The notes under the pieces: generated by a model | Database searches by the model: none | Told to the model about the DNA's origin: nothing | The model's input: only the letters and a program-made list of their open reading frames with translations | Shown: piece after piece, positions 22,945 to 35,003 of the stretch | Numbering within the stretch: the stretch's first letter is position 1 | Layout of the letters: every line of letters begins with the position of its first letter | Source of the DNA: Zanthoxylum bungeanum | Lineage: Eukaryota > Streptophyta > Magnoliopsida > Sapindales > Rutaceae | Direction: 5' to 3' | DNA length: 64,000 nt | Assembly (NCBI GenBank): GCA_019454045.1 | Contig: SKCR01023354.1 | Location: 1-64,000, forward strand | Program-made: the position numbers and the translations under genes

Positions 22945-25900
22945 ATCTCCCACTTAGCCTATAGCTAATCACTCAAGTGTCCTACACCCGAACTATGTAC
23001 GGTTCGCTCAAACTTCTGCTGAGGAAAGGCTTTCGTCAGCGGATTTGCAGTGTTTTCATCTGATGCGATTTATTCGATCATCATATCGCCATGATGTATG
23101 ATCCGAACGAATCAGATGAATATTTGAAGTATATATCTGGATCGTTGATGAGACCATTAATTCTTTAGCCTGTGATGTAGCCTAGCTCAGCTGCTAACAG
23201 AACTACTCCTAATCTAATTAGGATTATTATCGATCCAAAAGGCTTCTATTGCTACCTCAGCTGCAGTAATATTCTACTTTTGTTGTTTATTCGGTAACAA
23301 TATCTTGCTTGGAAGATTTCCAGCTCACTGTTCCGTTATTCAAACTGTATAGTACCTTTGTTACGACTTATAGTCATTTTTATCGGTTAGGAAACTTGCA
23401 ACGGTGAACCCAGTCACTTCAAGTTCTCTTTCTCCATAGTATAAGAAAGCATCCTTAGTTCATCTAAGATACTAAAGGATGTTCTTAACATCAATCCAGT
23501 GACTATCACTTGGATTGGCCTGATTGTGACTCCATATGCTCAAAGCATATGAGACACCAGGTCGCGTACATTTATTTCAATGTACAAGTTCTCGAAGAGT
23601 ATTAAAAACTTTAAATCTATCCCAGTAGATCTTTATTCCTAGAATAAAGGTTGTTTCTCCCAAGAATTCTATGGAGAATTTTCATGAAAGCCAAGCTTTC
23701 ACCGATTGTATTATGGGAATATCATTTCCAAGAAATGACATATCATCATTTTTAGGATATTCATTGTCAGTGCGCTCCCACTAACCTCCTTATATACACA
23801 AGAATCATTTTCGTTTTGAATTAAATCATATACCATTATGATTACATCAAAACAATTGTTCCAAGAACGCTATGCTTGCTTCAATCCATAAATGGATCGA
23901 ATTAACTCGCAAATCTTGTTTGCTCGTTTTGGTACTACAAAACCGTCATGATGTTATAAACATCCTCCAAAAGGTTTCCGTTAAGGAAAGCGGTTTTGGC
24001 ATTCAGCTGCCATATTTCATGAATGAAACATGCAGCATCAGCAAGCATTATCCAAATGGATTTAACCATGGCAACAGTTAAAATGTTTCGTCATAATCGA
24101 CACAATGTTGATAACGATACCTTTTCGCTACAAGCCTAGCTTAGTACATGGGTTTGTTGCCTTCCATGTATGTCTTTCTTGAAGACTTATATAGTACCAA
24201 TAGACACAATACCTTCCGGTACATCAACCAATATCCAAACTTGGTTGGTTTACATGGAATCCATTTCGAACTTCATGGCACTTTGCCATAATAGGGAGTC
24301 GATACCTTGTATCACTTCCTCATACGAAGTCAGTTCGTATTCCTCAATAAGATTGACATCTTTATGAGGTGAGATCAGAAACCCATACCTCCCAGGTTGT
24401 TTTCTGACTCTCTCCGACTTTCGCGGTTCTTGTGTATTGAAGATTATTGGTATAGTTTCATCCTTGATGAACTATTTGAGTTCCATTAAGGAATCGCTAC
24501 CTGGAATAGTATTACTTCGATTTTCATCGAGTTTTACTTTCCTCCCACTTACCACTACATATAGGTATTCCTCTTAGGAAAACCGCATGGCGAGCAACAA
24601 TTACATTGTTCTCTTGTGAGATGTATAAGTACTATACTTTGGTTATCGTTAGGATAACCCACAACTTAGGCACTTATCCGATTTGGGTTCTAGTTTGGTA
24701 TCATCCAAACATATGCCTAGCATTCCCAAATCTTCAGGAATGAGAAAACCCAGTTTCTTTCCTGTTCATATCTAATATGAAGTCTGTCAAACAGATTTTC
24801 ATGGAACCTTATTCAAAATAAGTTTTGCACTGTTTAATGCGTATCATATGAAGGAAATGGTAGCTCAGAGCGACTCATGATTAACCTTATCATGTCCAAC
24901 AAAATTTGATTTCTCTGTTCGGACACACCGTCAAACTGAGGTGTTCCGGGAGCAGTCCACTATGAAAGAATACTATACTCTTTCAGGTATTCGAGAAACT
25001 TATTGCTTAAGTATTTTCCACCATGGTCTAACCGTGACGGTATAATACTTTAGCCGGTCTTTCTGTCTACTTCGTGTCGAAACTCTAAAAGTTTCCGATT
25101 TGTGTTTCAAAAGAAACACATAACCATAACGCGATGCCACATCCGTAAAGGTCACGAAACATTCATATCAACCTTTAGCCTAGCTTGACATGGGCCCACT
25201 TACGTCATTATGAACGAGGGCTAACAGATCGATGACATTTGCACTTTTACCAAGTAAAAGGCACTTTAGGCACTTTGCCTAATAAACTAGATTCGTAGAC
25301 TTTATTTGAATAGAATCAAATCCGTCTTAGTATCCACTCTTCAAAAGTGTGGATATACGAGTCTTGTTTAATTGTGTCCCAGACAACAATGCCACAAATA
25401 AGTCTTATCTGATCAAATCAGTTTGAGCTATTTGTTTGTCATTTTATACGTTTGAGATTCATATATATTCAAAATATAAATATTGTTATTCACATCTAAT
25501 GTGTTTATCTCAATATCATCTTTATAAAATAAAACACTTTAGTGTTCTAGAATATAAAGGTATACCCGCAACGGGTTAAACCCTGATATAGAGATAATGT
25601 TTCTAGTCAAACTAGTTACATTCTAACAGTTTCCTAATTTAAGTACACACCCGAAGGGTAGTTCCTAAACTTAGGTTTCTACGGTTAAAACAGCGGCTTT
25701 CGTCCCGTTTCTGATTTGTAGATAAATCTCATCTGAAGTCAGTATCCTGCTCTCAGCAGATTCTACACATCAGCACATATTTATGTACACATTTAGTATC
25801 TAAAATCCAATTTTAATACTAGTAGTGAACATGTTGATGACAAACATATTTGAAGTCGGAGCCTTGCCCGTCTTCAATTCCTTTATGTCTGCCTTGTCCA

Positions 25901-26700
25901 TACGGCAGTCACGCTTCTAGTGACCCCGTTTGCCACAATTAAGGCAGACATCTTGGGATATGTCCTTTGTCTTCCAGAATATTATAATGACTTTGCCTTT
26001 GCCCCATTTCCACACCCTTGAAGCCTTTGGCCAAGCCTTGGCCATCTGGGATGTCAAAATAAGATGCGTCTTGCGCTCCTTGCCCTATTGCAAACTCTGG
26101 CTTTGTCTCATTGAGTATAGCCATTAACTCTCCAAGAGTTTTCTATTGCAATTTGTACTTCTAAGATCTAAGGATAGATCTATGAAGATCCTTCAATTTC
26201 AATATCATACTATAAGGATCTAATCATTAGTTCTAACTAAGAAATTAAGGAGTCTTTGCGGCAAGCATAACAGATTAAGCACTAAAGTTATCATCACATG
26301 AATATTCCAAATATCATGTTCTACTATTTGCTCAACTTCGGGCTTAGGCTCGAGATGTCACTCTATCAAATAAAGTAACTTCTCGGTTTCCAGGACTATC
26401 CTGAGATTTTATTCCCAATCTGAAAATTAAAGCCGTTTAAAAACATTTTCACCCAGGATTATGTTTTAAACATTAATCTTTCATTTATTCTTGATTGCTA
26501 TAGTCCAACTATCCAATCAACGATTTTAGGTATTATTTATTATAATGATTACTATAGTCTAACTATATAATCAACTATAATTTTATTGGTTAATTCAAAT
26601 ATATTGATTACTATAATCCAATTATATAATCAACTATAATTGAAGTAGTTTGAATACAGTCCAACTGTTTAATTTAAAACAACAATTAAATATTAGTCCA
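22945..26700 (-). pseudogene. Degenerate copia gag-pol of insertion 5
   Basis: Read on the minus strand, this keeps recognisable pieces in order but no long frame. A Gag zinc knuckle lies at 25905-25946 (CX2CX4HX4C, with a TAG stop right after the His at 25920-25922). An integrase-like segment lies around 24950-25260, and polymerase/RNase H remnants at 22990-23850. Against the intact pol at 19114-20151 it lacks about 165 bp of reverse transcriptase (junction near 23571-23585). It also lacks about 25 bp encoding the RNase H CDN motif (near 23171-23195). Both losses are shared with insertion 7. Small indels are frequent. Confidence 0.8.
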
Positions 26701-28813
26701 ACTAATAAATAATTACATATTGACGAAAAATTGAAATGAGCGCGTATGGCAAGTAACTAAACGGATATTGCAAATTTAATATTTGCCTCCCACTATTTTT
26801 CGGCGAGCCTCTAACCCTCTGTGGAGTACTCGGGAAACCTTGTTTCCTAGTGGGCTAGGATCCCGTTAAATAACACACAATCTTGACTTTGGCTAACAAA
26901 TTGTATGATAATTAACTAGGTCGATCTCTAAGATCAATTGGATCCCATCCAATTCCTAGATCCAGTAGGTGGACATCCAAGTCCGAAACATATATCTTAT
27001 ATATGCCAATATATCCAATATATTCCCTAACCTTTTTCCTCTGAATCAACTAAGCATTGGCTTTGGCACAACAAACTTAGTGATCCCAGTTAAGCGGAAC
27101 CCATTGACTTTGGAAAGCTTCGTAATCGATGTCGATGGACAAGAAGTGATCTTGACTTTGGCCAACAAATCACAACTTGGACAAGACACCGATATGGAAC
27201 AAAGCCTTCATGATTCAAACACATCCGTGATGGACAAAGGTCTTGACTTTGGCCAACAAACCAGTGCCAATCTTGGATCTTGAGTAAGAATCACTCAATG
27301 GAAGGAATAACGCTTAATATGTGTTAAGGGTTTTTTCGCGTAAATTGGCAACCAATTTATTATCTTTGTTAAGGTCTCATCATCATACACCCTTAAACAT
27401 GCATTCTAAAAACATAATAAGGCGCGTATAAATAAAATAATAATGATATGTGATGGATACTTAACACATTGTTCCTAGAACAAATCTCTCATTTTCCTCT
27501 CTCCCGCTAGCACAAATATTACTTCTATCCGATTACATAACACTTCTAAAGAAACCTCATTTACATTGAGGGGAATAGGTGGGAAGAGAAATACAAAGAG
27601 TCAAGAGGTAATAGGCTGGACACGCAGGTCCAATTTAATAAATTCTAAATTTATTACAAAAATTTCCAAAATTATCCATCTGATATACATTATTCATACA
27701 TCGCATCCATGTATTCACACAAAGCATGTTATCAATCAATCTAATCTAATTAATCAATCTGAAATTAATGACCATCCAATGTTCAAACAAAGATTTGATT
27801 TTGCGCGAGTCAAACTCGTTTAAGAATAAGTACTCAAAGTACGAATTCTCGAATTATATTAAACTACAACATTAAATCCAATTTAATTTATATTTAATAC
27901 TAATTCTATATTTAATAATAAATTTAATAATTACGCTTTTTAATGTGCCTTTACGACTTAGATTCTAAATCTAATCGTTACGGGTCTCAAAGCCCGATTA
28001 ACATCCAATGTCAATTTAATTAAAGTCCAATAGGCTTTTAATTAATTTCATAAGGCATGGACTTTTGGTCAATATGGGTCAAACCCAAATACCAAAGCCC
28101 ATTTAAGGAATCACCCTTATTTGCCAAGAAACCAATTTAGGCCCATTAGACCCAATTAAAATTAAAGGTCCATTAAGTCATATTTGGACTTTATTGATAT
28201 GGTTGTGGGCCCAATTGGATCCAACCAATTAGCCTAAACCAAACTTGGCCCAACCAAGCCCATTAAGCCCAATTACAACTTAACAAGCCCAATTCCAAAT
28301 TTGGCCCAATTAATTAAATTACCAAAATTCCAAATTTCATAATTTAATTAACCTAAAGTGTATGCCATAATTAATTAACCAAATTAATATTTCCAAAACA
28401 TCAATTTACACAATTAATTATGCTTATCATCATCAACTTATGTCCAACACAATTGAATCAAAAAATCATATCATTTTACATGCTACAAGTCACGGCATTT
28501 AGGATTTTTCATGTCCGATTCCGAATTCAATCCAATTAAGTCCTAAATCAACATTTCCCTAATGATTTCAACTCATCCAATTATCAAAATCTAAAAATTC
28601 CATGACATTAGGGCACCTCCAAGTTTCGGCTAAGCCTATGATTTGGGGAAAAATTGATCCAATCAATTTTTCACAAAATTGATCACAAACAACTCCGAGT
28701 CATCCATATACAAGCATGCTCAAACAAGTAATTTAGTCAAAACATGCTCAAATCCAATTTACCCAAATTTGACCCTAAGTATATTTCATGCTTAAAATGG
28801 CTCAAGATACCAT
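26701..28813 (-). mobile_element. Leader region of copia insertion 5
   Basis: This non-coding leader of about 2.1 kb lies between primer site and gag. The motif CTTGACTTTGGCCAACAAA (plus strand) occurs at 26882, 27151 and 27242 with spacing 269 and 91, as in the other copies. A plus-strand, antisense frame spans 26969-27283. The rest is AT-rich without other features. Confidence 0.8.
26969..27283 (+). other. Antisense ORF conserved in copia leaders (copy 2)
   Basis: This 104-codon plus-strand frame lies in a minus-strand element. Its last 65 residues match the antisense frames at 16429 and 52212 (PVKRNPLTLESF, VDGQEVILTLANK, LGS end). The first part is an extension with no recognised domain. 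It is of unknown significance. Confidence 0.4.
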
Positions 28814-30801
28814 TGTTGGGTTTCTAGGTTAGTCCCCAAGATCGATTCAAGCATAGAAACTTGTGTGAATACTCAAAAGAAGTATGGCGGAATCATACTT
28901 ACATTGATCGGCTTTTGCGATGCGAGGAACAACAAAATCTTCAAGCTTTTCCTCCATGAAGCTCACGGTTTTTGGCCTCCATTTTGTGCTCCATTTGCTC
29001 GGCCAAGCTCCAAGCTTGGGTGTGCATTCCATGCCCATGGGTGGGTTTCCCTATCACCTTCGTAAGACTCTTAATGTGTGCTAGCACTCGGAAAAATTTG
29101 CCGCAAATCTTTCCCTATTCATCTTCTTCTTTCTCGGCAATTGCAGAAATTTGGAGAAGAAAATGGCCCAAGGCCGAGAGATGAGAAAGAGAGTGAGAAG
29201 AGATTGTGTTTTTGTGTGTTGTGTATCTAATACACAAAATGAAAGTCAAATACCAAAAATAATAAAAGAAATGGTAAATGTCTTTCAAGCCATCACATAA
29301 GTGTGTTGCACACTCAACCATTAACCAACAACTTCCATCACAATAAAGTGATAAAGTTGACTAGTGATGTGACGCTTGATGTGACATGTGGGCCCCACTT
29401 GATTCGAAATGCGAGTGGGCCCGCAAACACTCCCGGGCTCGGGTTCGCTAATTCCGAATTAACGAATTTTCTGTTGCGACGTAATTAAATCAAATTTAAT
29501 TAAATAATTATGCCTAGCATAATTACTATTCACGTCGCTAACGAATTAATTCTAAATTAACTCGTTCGCTCGAATTAAAATCTAATTTTAATTCCGCGTC
29601 GAAATTTAATTTCGTATAATATATCGAATATATTATTTTATCGATTAATTCCAAATTAATCGTTCTCTCTCTTTAAATAATATTTTATTCCAGATAAAAT
29701 ATCTCCGTAATTAATCCTAGATTAATTTTCTCTCTTAGAATTAATCCCTGATTAATAAAGTGCGAGTCATACGTTATCGGTGAATCTTCGGGAAGCGACC
29801 CATGAGATCCCCGGATATGTTGGCAGTAAATCCGGTCGTCGGACTATCCGAACACGTACGTACCTAGTACTACGTTTTTACCGATTTACAAGACATGGTT
29901 GGCTTCTAGCAAAACACCGTGCCTACCCAATTCTCCATAAATATTCTTAAAGGAATATGTGATCTATATCATGCGTAGTATACGTAGTATTGCGTATTAC
30001 GATCCAGTATCGGATGTCACGTGCTAGGCTTGGTGCTGGAATTGTGTCTGCCACGTACGAAGCACATATCGGATCTCTGGTAACTAGTCTCTATAATCGG
30101 ATAATCATGACCTAGTCATATTATCCCGATAGCTGCAGCATAAAAGAGCACCAGTTCTGTATCCTACGTGATCATCATCACCAATATGACTGGAGTGATA
30201 CTTCCATCTTGACATCACACCCAATACACTACGATTCTCAATATACCCAGAAGAGGCGTACAAAGAACCTGTTAAAGCCCTGGACGACCAAAACCAAAGT
30301 CTATTGATTGTCGCAAGTATTAGCGGGGCAAGTCTCAGGTTAAGACCAAATACACCTACCCTGATTCGGACTTCCATAGACACATAGTCATACTACCAAT
30401 GGAATTCCGAGGGGTCTATCCAGAGCGAAACTGTTCCCGTACCATCGGTAAACACAACCTCCTATTACACTTGCATGAGTATCAAATACCCAAATATATG
30501 AGAACTATGTCGTTATGCTCCCACAATGCTCACAAGTGTAATACCAGTCTTTTACGCATTATCGATGTCCAATCTCGATAATACTCTGACTAGGGATATT
30601 TAATGATTAAACCTTCGTGGATTAATATTGTCTCATATCATCTCAATCCGGAACTAATCATAAGGACCTTTTATCATTTATACATCTTGGTAATCTAATT
30701 ACAAATGATAAAAGAGCAATTTCATTTGTCACGTAGTTAATTTGTACAACAACACCATGATCTGTACAAATAGTGATGCTATGTGTCATAATTGTCCAAC
30801 A
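28814..30801 (-). repeat. 5' LTR of copia insertion 5
   Basis: It runs TGTTGGGTTTCTAGG to AATTGTCCAACA on the plus strand, 1988 bp. It is a good reference copy of the family LTR: ten short dyads at about 29443-29756, the conserved sense frame at 30105-30383, and TG...CA ends. Confidence 0.9.
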
Positions 30802-30806
30802 AACGC

Positions 30807-30872
30807 GCCGTCGCCGCGAGGCGGTGACGCGGCGCCATGAGGCGGCCGCCTCAGCCGTTTTTTAAAACACTA
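30807..30872. mobile_element. hAT-like element remnant, right end
   Basis: GC-rich sequence with GAGGCGGCCGCCTC is followed by GTTTTTTAAAACACTA, which resembles the TIR of the hAT-like element at 39587 (CAGTGTTTTAAAA when reversed). It is the continuation of 20152-21091 after the copia insertion. To its right begins a second copia family. Confidence 0.55.
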
Positions 30873-30877
30873 GTATT

Positions 30878-31829
30878 TTGCAGCTGAAAACACACATATT
30901 TAATCATTTCCATACTAAATATTTGGGACAACTCAAGTATTTTCTCGGCATAGAAGTAGCTCAGTCTAATATTGGTGTAGCCATTTCCCAAAGAAAGTAT
31001 GTCTTAGACATTCTTCAGGACACTTGCATGTTAGATTGCATACTTGTTGACACGCCCATGGATCCAAATGTTAAACTCTTACCAAAATAGGGGAGTCATT
31101 TGAGAATCCCGAGGAATACAGGAAACTAGTCAGATAGCTGTTGAATGATCCTGGACGATATAGAAGGTTAGCTGGGAAGCTGAATTATCTTACAATTACT
31201 CGACCAGATATTTCATTTGCAATAAGTGTGCTTAGCCAGTTCCTGCCAACTCCTTGCGAGAGTCATTGGGAGGTTGTTATACATATTCTCATATATATTA
31301 AAAGGGCACCAGACAATGATTGTTATATGAAGATAAGTGACATACTCAGGTAATTGGGTATTCTGACGCAGACTATGCATGTTCTCCCTCAGATAGACAC
31401 TCTACTATAGGATATTGTATTTTAATTGGAGGTAATCTAATATCTTGGAAGAGTAAGAAATAAGATGTCGTCGCCAGATCCAGTGCAGAAGCATAATATC
31501 GAGCTATGGCTTTAGCAACATGTGAGTTGGTATGGTTAAAGAAGTTGTTACATGAATTAAAGTTTGGAGGTGGGACGCAAATGAAGCTAATTAGTGATAA
31601 TCAAAAAACACTTCATATTGCATCTAACCCTGTGTTTCATAAGAGGACCAAACAAATAGAGGTGCATTGTCACTTTATCAAGGAGAAAATTTTATCTGGA
31701 TGCATAGTGACTAGTTTTATCAATTCGGAATGTCAATTAGCGGACATCCTTACCAAGTCTCTTCAAGGTCCTCGTATTGACTTTATTTGTAACAAGATTG
31801 GTGCATATAATTTATATGCTCCAGCTTGA
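30878..31829 (+). pseudogene. Second copia family: RT/RNase H C-terminal remnant
   Basis: This is the C-terminal part of a different Ty1/copia polyprotein. It shows LGQLKYFLGIEVAQS, YRRLAGKLNYLTITRPDISF, then RNase H pieces ending DNQKTLHIASNPVFHKRTK and LADILTKSLQGPRI. It is split by stops and frameshifts into frames 30878-31090, 31141-31353 and 31506-31829. The polymerase catalytic YxDD part and everything upstream are missing. The stop at 31827-31829 directly precedes the polypurine tract GAGGGGGAG (31828-31836) and the LTR. Confidence 0.9.
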
Positions 31830-31836
31830 GGGGGAG

Positions 31837-32028
31837 TGTTAGAATTAGGAAAATATCTTTAGAGTTATGGCAAGATCTATGAGATTTGATTATGTAATTA
31901 TGGGTGGAATCATGTAATTAAGGGTAGATCTAATTTCCTTTTCTAGAGTAGTCTAATGGCTATATAAAGCCCAAGCTTGTACAATATTCATTAAATTCAA
32001 TAATAAGAGGATTTCCTCTAATTTCACA
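31837..32028 (+). repeat. 3' LTR of the second copia family
   Basis: It begins TGTTAGAATTAGG right after the polypurine tract and ends about TTTCACA, roughly 192 bp. A TATA-like CTATATAAAG lies at about 31961-31970. The end is estimated from the TG...CA rule because the 5' LTR is not in the window. SE intron sequence follows, so this element's 3' end is fused to the truncated SE locus. Confidence 0.7.
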
Positions 32029-32173
32029 GGATCAATTGTTTGATTTCCTTTTTCCTTCTTATCCACAAGGGGGAAAATAATTCCCTTTTCCTTGAATTGC
32101 TTAATCTGAATTTAGCAATTGTTTGCGCAAATTATTCTCATGTGTCATGTATTGCTGTCTTTTGGTGCTTTAG

Positions 32174-32298
32174 ATTTGGCTATGATTATGGTGGTGGATA
32201 TGAACGGGAGATTGGGGGCAAGCCTGGCTATGGTGATGAAAAACCTCATGGTCGGTATGTTGGTTGGTCGTCTGGTGGCAATCAAATCGGTCCATCTG
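32174..32298 (+). pseudogene. SE: SERRATE-like exon (RG-rich N-terminal part)
   Basis: The acceptor TTTAG precedes 32174 and the donor GTAAGT follows at 32299. It encodes FGYDYGGGYEREIGGKPGYG and HGRYVGWSSGG-type sequence that matches the Gly-rich N-terminal segment of plant SERRATE before the SYKQFIQEL domain. Upstream exons, including the start codon, are absent; the copia 3' LTR lies just upstream. SE pairs with DCL1 and HYL1 in nuclear miRNA processing and acts in splicing. This exon alone is intact. Confidence 0.87.
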
Positions 32299-32834
32299 GT
32301 AAGTGCTCAACTGCTTCTGAACTGCTACACTTCTAAGGATTATGATATATTTTGGCCGTGTTGGAATAGATTTAACCAAGTAATTTGTCAAATAGTTAGC
32401 AAAATATGCAATGAATATGTTTTGCATTTGAGTCTTCAGTATCATTATATATTCTCATTTACACTGGTGATGTTCTACATGCATTTCTCCCTACCCTTCG
32501 CCAGATGAACCCCAATTAGGAGATTTTATGTGAAAAGGGAAAAAAAATTGAAATACTTGTTTGTGGGGTTGCTTTATTGCTTGAAGTACTTTTATGCAAA
32601 AAAAAAAAAAATAAAAATAAAAATTGCCGCCATCTATAGTGACATTATATTTTAATGGCCAAAGCAGCATGTATTTTATACTTAGTTTGACCTTTGTCAG
32701 CACTCAGAGAGCAATCGAAAAAGAAGGTGCCCTAATGTAGGAAACGTGTGTTTTATACAAGGACCAAACTTTCATAGAACAATTCTGGGGTTTACTGTGC
32801 GCCTTTGTTTATGAATTTTTTAATACACGTTATG

Positions 32835-33597
32835 TAGACCTGGCCACGGTTTTGGTTCGGAATCGAAACCGAACCGGATGGAATTGTAAGGTTACGGTTC
32901 CATCCGGTTCCTGTTCCAAAATCGAAACCGAATTGAAACCCATTTCCGTTCAGTTACGGTTCCACATAATTTGGAACCGTCACCTTAAGGTTCGGTCCGG
33001 TTCCGGTTCGGTTCGGTTCAGTTCGGAATCGAAACCAAACCAACTTTTTTATTTTTTCCCCTAAAAAATAAGGAACCAAATCGAAACCGAACCGATTTTT
33101 CCTGTTCGGTTCCGGTTTAGGTCTGGTAGGGATGGCAAAATCCGGACCCGGGTAAATATTCTCGGGTCCGGACCCGGGTAGACCCGGTCCGGACTCGATT
33201 ACCTGGATTCTTTTTTTTTTTTTTTAAAAAAAAATTTTAATTGTATTTTTTTATATTTATATTTGTATTTTGTCAATTTTATTAGTTTTATTTCAATTCT
33301 TTTAATTTTTTTTATTAAATTTTATTATTTATATATATATATATGCATAATATTTTATATTTTTTATTAAAATCTAATTTATTTATTTTTTTTATTATTA
33401 TTTTTTTATTTTTTCCGGACCCGGGTCCGAATCTTTTTGCCATCCCTAAGGTCTGGTTCTACGGTTCCAAAAATCCGGAACCGTAACCGAACCAGTTTTG
33501 AACCGGTTCAACCGGTTCGGTTATGGTTCCAGCTTCTTGGAATCGTAGAACCGGATGGTTCGGTTTATAGAACCAAACAGAACCATGGCCAGGTCTA
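32835..33597. mobile_element. hAT-like MITE, outer
   Basis: The termini are inverted: TAGACCTGGCCACGGTT at the left and the reverse complement of TAGACCTGGCCATGGTT at the right. Flanks are ACGTTATG (32827-32834) and ACGGTATG (33598-33605), an 8-bp duplication with one mismatch, which fits the hAT superfamily. The interior is rich in GGTTCGG/CCGAACC repeats and encodes nothing. It carries a second MITE. Confidence 0.85.
33127..33448. mobile_element. hAT-like MITE, inner (nested)
   Basis: This element of 322 bp has inverted ends TAGGGATGGCAAAA and TTTTTGCCATCCCTA, subterminal CCGGACCCGGGT repeats and a T/A-rich centre. A perfect 8-bp duplication AGGTCTGG flanks it (33119-33126 and 33449-33456). 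It inserted in the outer MITE. Confidence 0.9.
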
Positions 33598-34084
33598 ACG
33601 GTATGCTCATGATAGAATCCCACATATTTTCATTTTTTCTATTCTTCTTGAACTTTCTTAGCTTATTGAGCGACTCCTTTCCACATATGGGTTTGTCAAA
33701 TTATACTTGTGTTAGTAATATACTTAAATTGGACCTAAATGGGAATATTTATTGGATATGTCAGCACTTATAACGTAATGAGATCTTTGACAAGGAGCAT
33801 TTTTCTTGGGTTTTCAACTGAAATTACTTTTGCTATCTGGTGCAACATACACCATTTTCATTTGGAGATGGTGCTAAAACTTATTGCTGCATGCTTCAAT
33901 GTGGAGTGTTTTTTGTAAATATCAACTTACATAAATTGTCTATGAGACATTCTAAAGTCAGATGGTTTAGCCGTTTAGGAAGCCATCATTAGTGGTATCG
34001 TCTCGAAATGTAAATAAATAATTTTCTATGTAACAGTATGTCTTTTGTTCTAGTAAAACTTATTGGGTTCAATAACTTTGGTAG

Positions 34085-34142
34085 AGTGGGAATCAGGTCG
34101 TGGTGGTTATGGTGATGCTTCCAACACAAGAAGTAACCAAAG
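34085..34142 (+). pseudogene. SE: SERRATE-like exon 2
   Basis: Acceptor GGTAG precedes and donor GTTAGC follows. With the split codon from the previous exon it encodes EWESGRGGYGDASNTRSNQR, which matches the ESGRGGYGDASN segment of SE directly before the conserved KQFIQEL domain. Reading phase agrees on both sides. Confidence 0.87.
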
Positions 34143-34671
34143 GTTAGCACTTAGCATTCCATGATGTGTGATGTACTTTAATTTTCAGTGAAGTTGGATT
34201 TATTCTCATCTGATTGTTACTGCATGATTTTTGTTCATTGTAATGTTTTTTCAATTCATTTAAATCCTTGTTTGAATACATAAATATTAATTTTGTTTGG
34301 TTTGCCATATTGTTTTCAAGGTATCTTATCTGTCTGGAGGGAGGGTGATGGGAAATCTTGTTAGCTAATTGAAAGTTAATACAAGTAGGGAGTAGGTTGC
34401 GATTGGAACTAAAATTATGGAGAGCTAGTTGAATGAAAATGAACAGTTATCTTAGTAGGTAATACACCTGCACAGGCACATTTGTACTCACATGCAGCAT
34501 ACTTCCATCATTGTGTTTTTTTCAAGGAAAAGACCATGAATTTTAGTTTTCCCAAACAAATTATACTTCATACTGTCAAATCACTGGCATTGTTTACATT
34601 TGGTTGTAGTTGTACGTATACTGTGTAGTATTTCTGCAGGGTTGTTTTTTATACATAAGTGGACAGGTGTT

Positions 34672-34974
34672 TGATAGAGCCCAAAAATCCTCAAAACAAT
34701 CACACAAGAAATCATACCAAAAACAGAAGATAAAGTTGTATTTTAATTTATAAAATTAAACTGAAATACAAAAATAGTTGAAGGTGAAACAATTCCACCA
34801 GTCCTTGCTCAACTTGAGGTGTTGGCAACCTCCCCAGGATTTCCCCTCCCCATTCCCAATTTCCAATTCATAATTCAACAAAATGATAGCATCCCCCTAA
34901 AATCAATTATTCATTCTTATTTATATTTGAACCCTAATGACTAAAATGACCAATTTAACCCTTGGGTCCTAACA
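34672..34974 (-). repeat. 3' LTR of the gypsy-derived element
   Basis: It is 303 bp, nearly identical to 38789-39092. The purine tract on its right side marks it as the 3' LTR. Confidence 0.9.
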
Positions 34975-35003
34975 TTATTCCCCCCTTTAAAAACATGTTG
35001 CCC

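Larger units (their letters stand above)
21092..30801 (-). mobile_element. Complete copia-family element, insertion 5 (non-autonomous)
   Basis: This 9710-bp element has LTRs at 21092-22944 (3') and 28814-30801 (5') and a perfect duplication AACGC at 21087-21091 and 30802-30806. The interior (22945-28813) has a reversed primer site ATACCAT beside the 5' LTR and a 2-kb leader. A degenerate gag-pol without any long open frame follows, then the polypurine tract beside the 3' LTR. Both LTRs look alike apart from a deletion of about 130 bp in the 3' LTR near 22520, between short matching sequences (TCAATA/CATAGAC). It carries the pol deletions shared with insertions 2 and 7. It inserted in the hAT-like remnant. 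Confidence 0.93.
32299..34084 (+). other. SE intron with nested MITEs
   Basis: This intron of about 1.8 kb sits between two SE exons in phase. It contains the nested hAT-like elements at 32835-33597. The rest (32299-32826, 33606-34084) is ordinary AT-rich intron with A- and T-runs, and I see nothing else in it. Confidence 0.8.

Noticed and set aside
26701..28813. Sense-strand Gag in the copia leader
   Set aside because: I read the sense strand of the leaders at 14896-17052 and 26701-28813 and found only stops; the recognisable Gag remnant (zinc knuckle) lies further inside, at about 25900.
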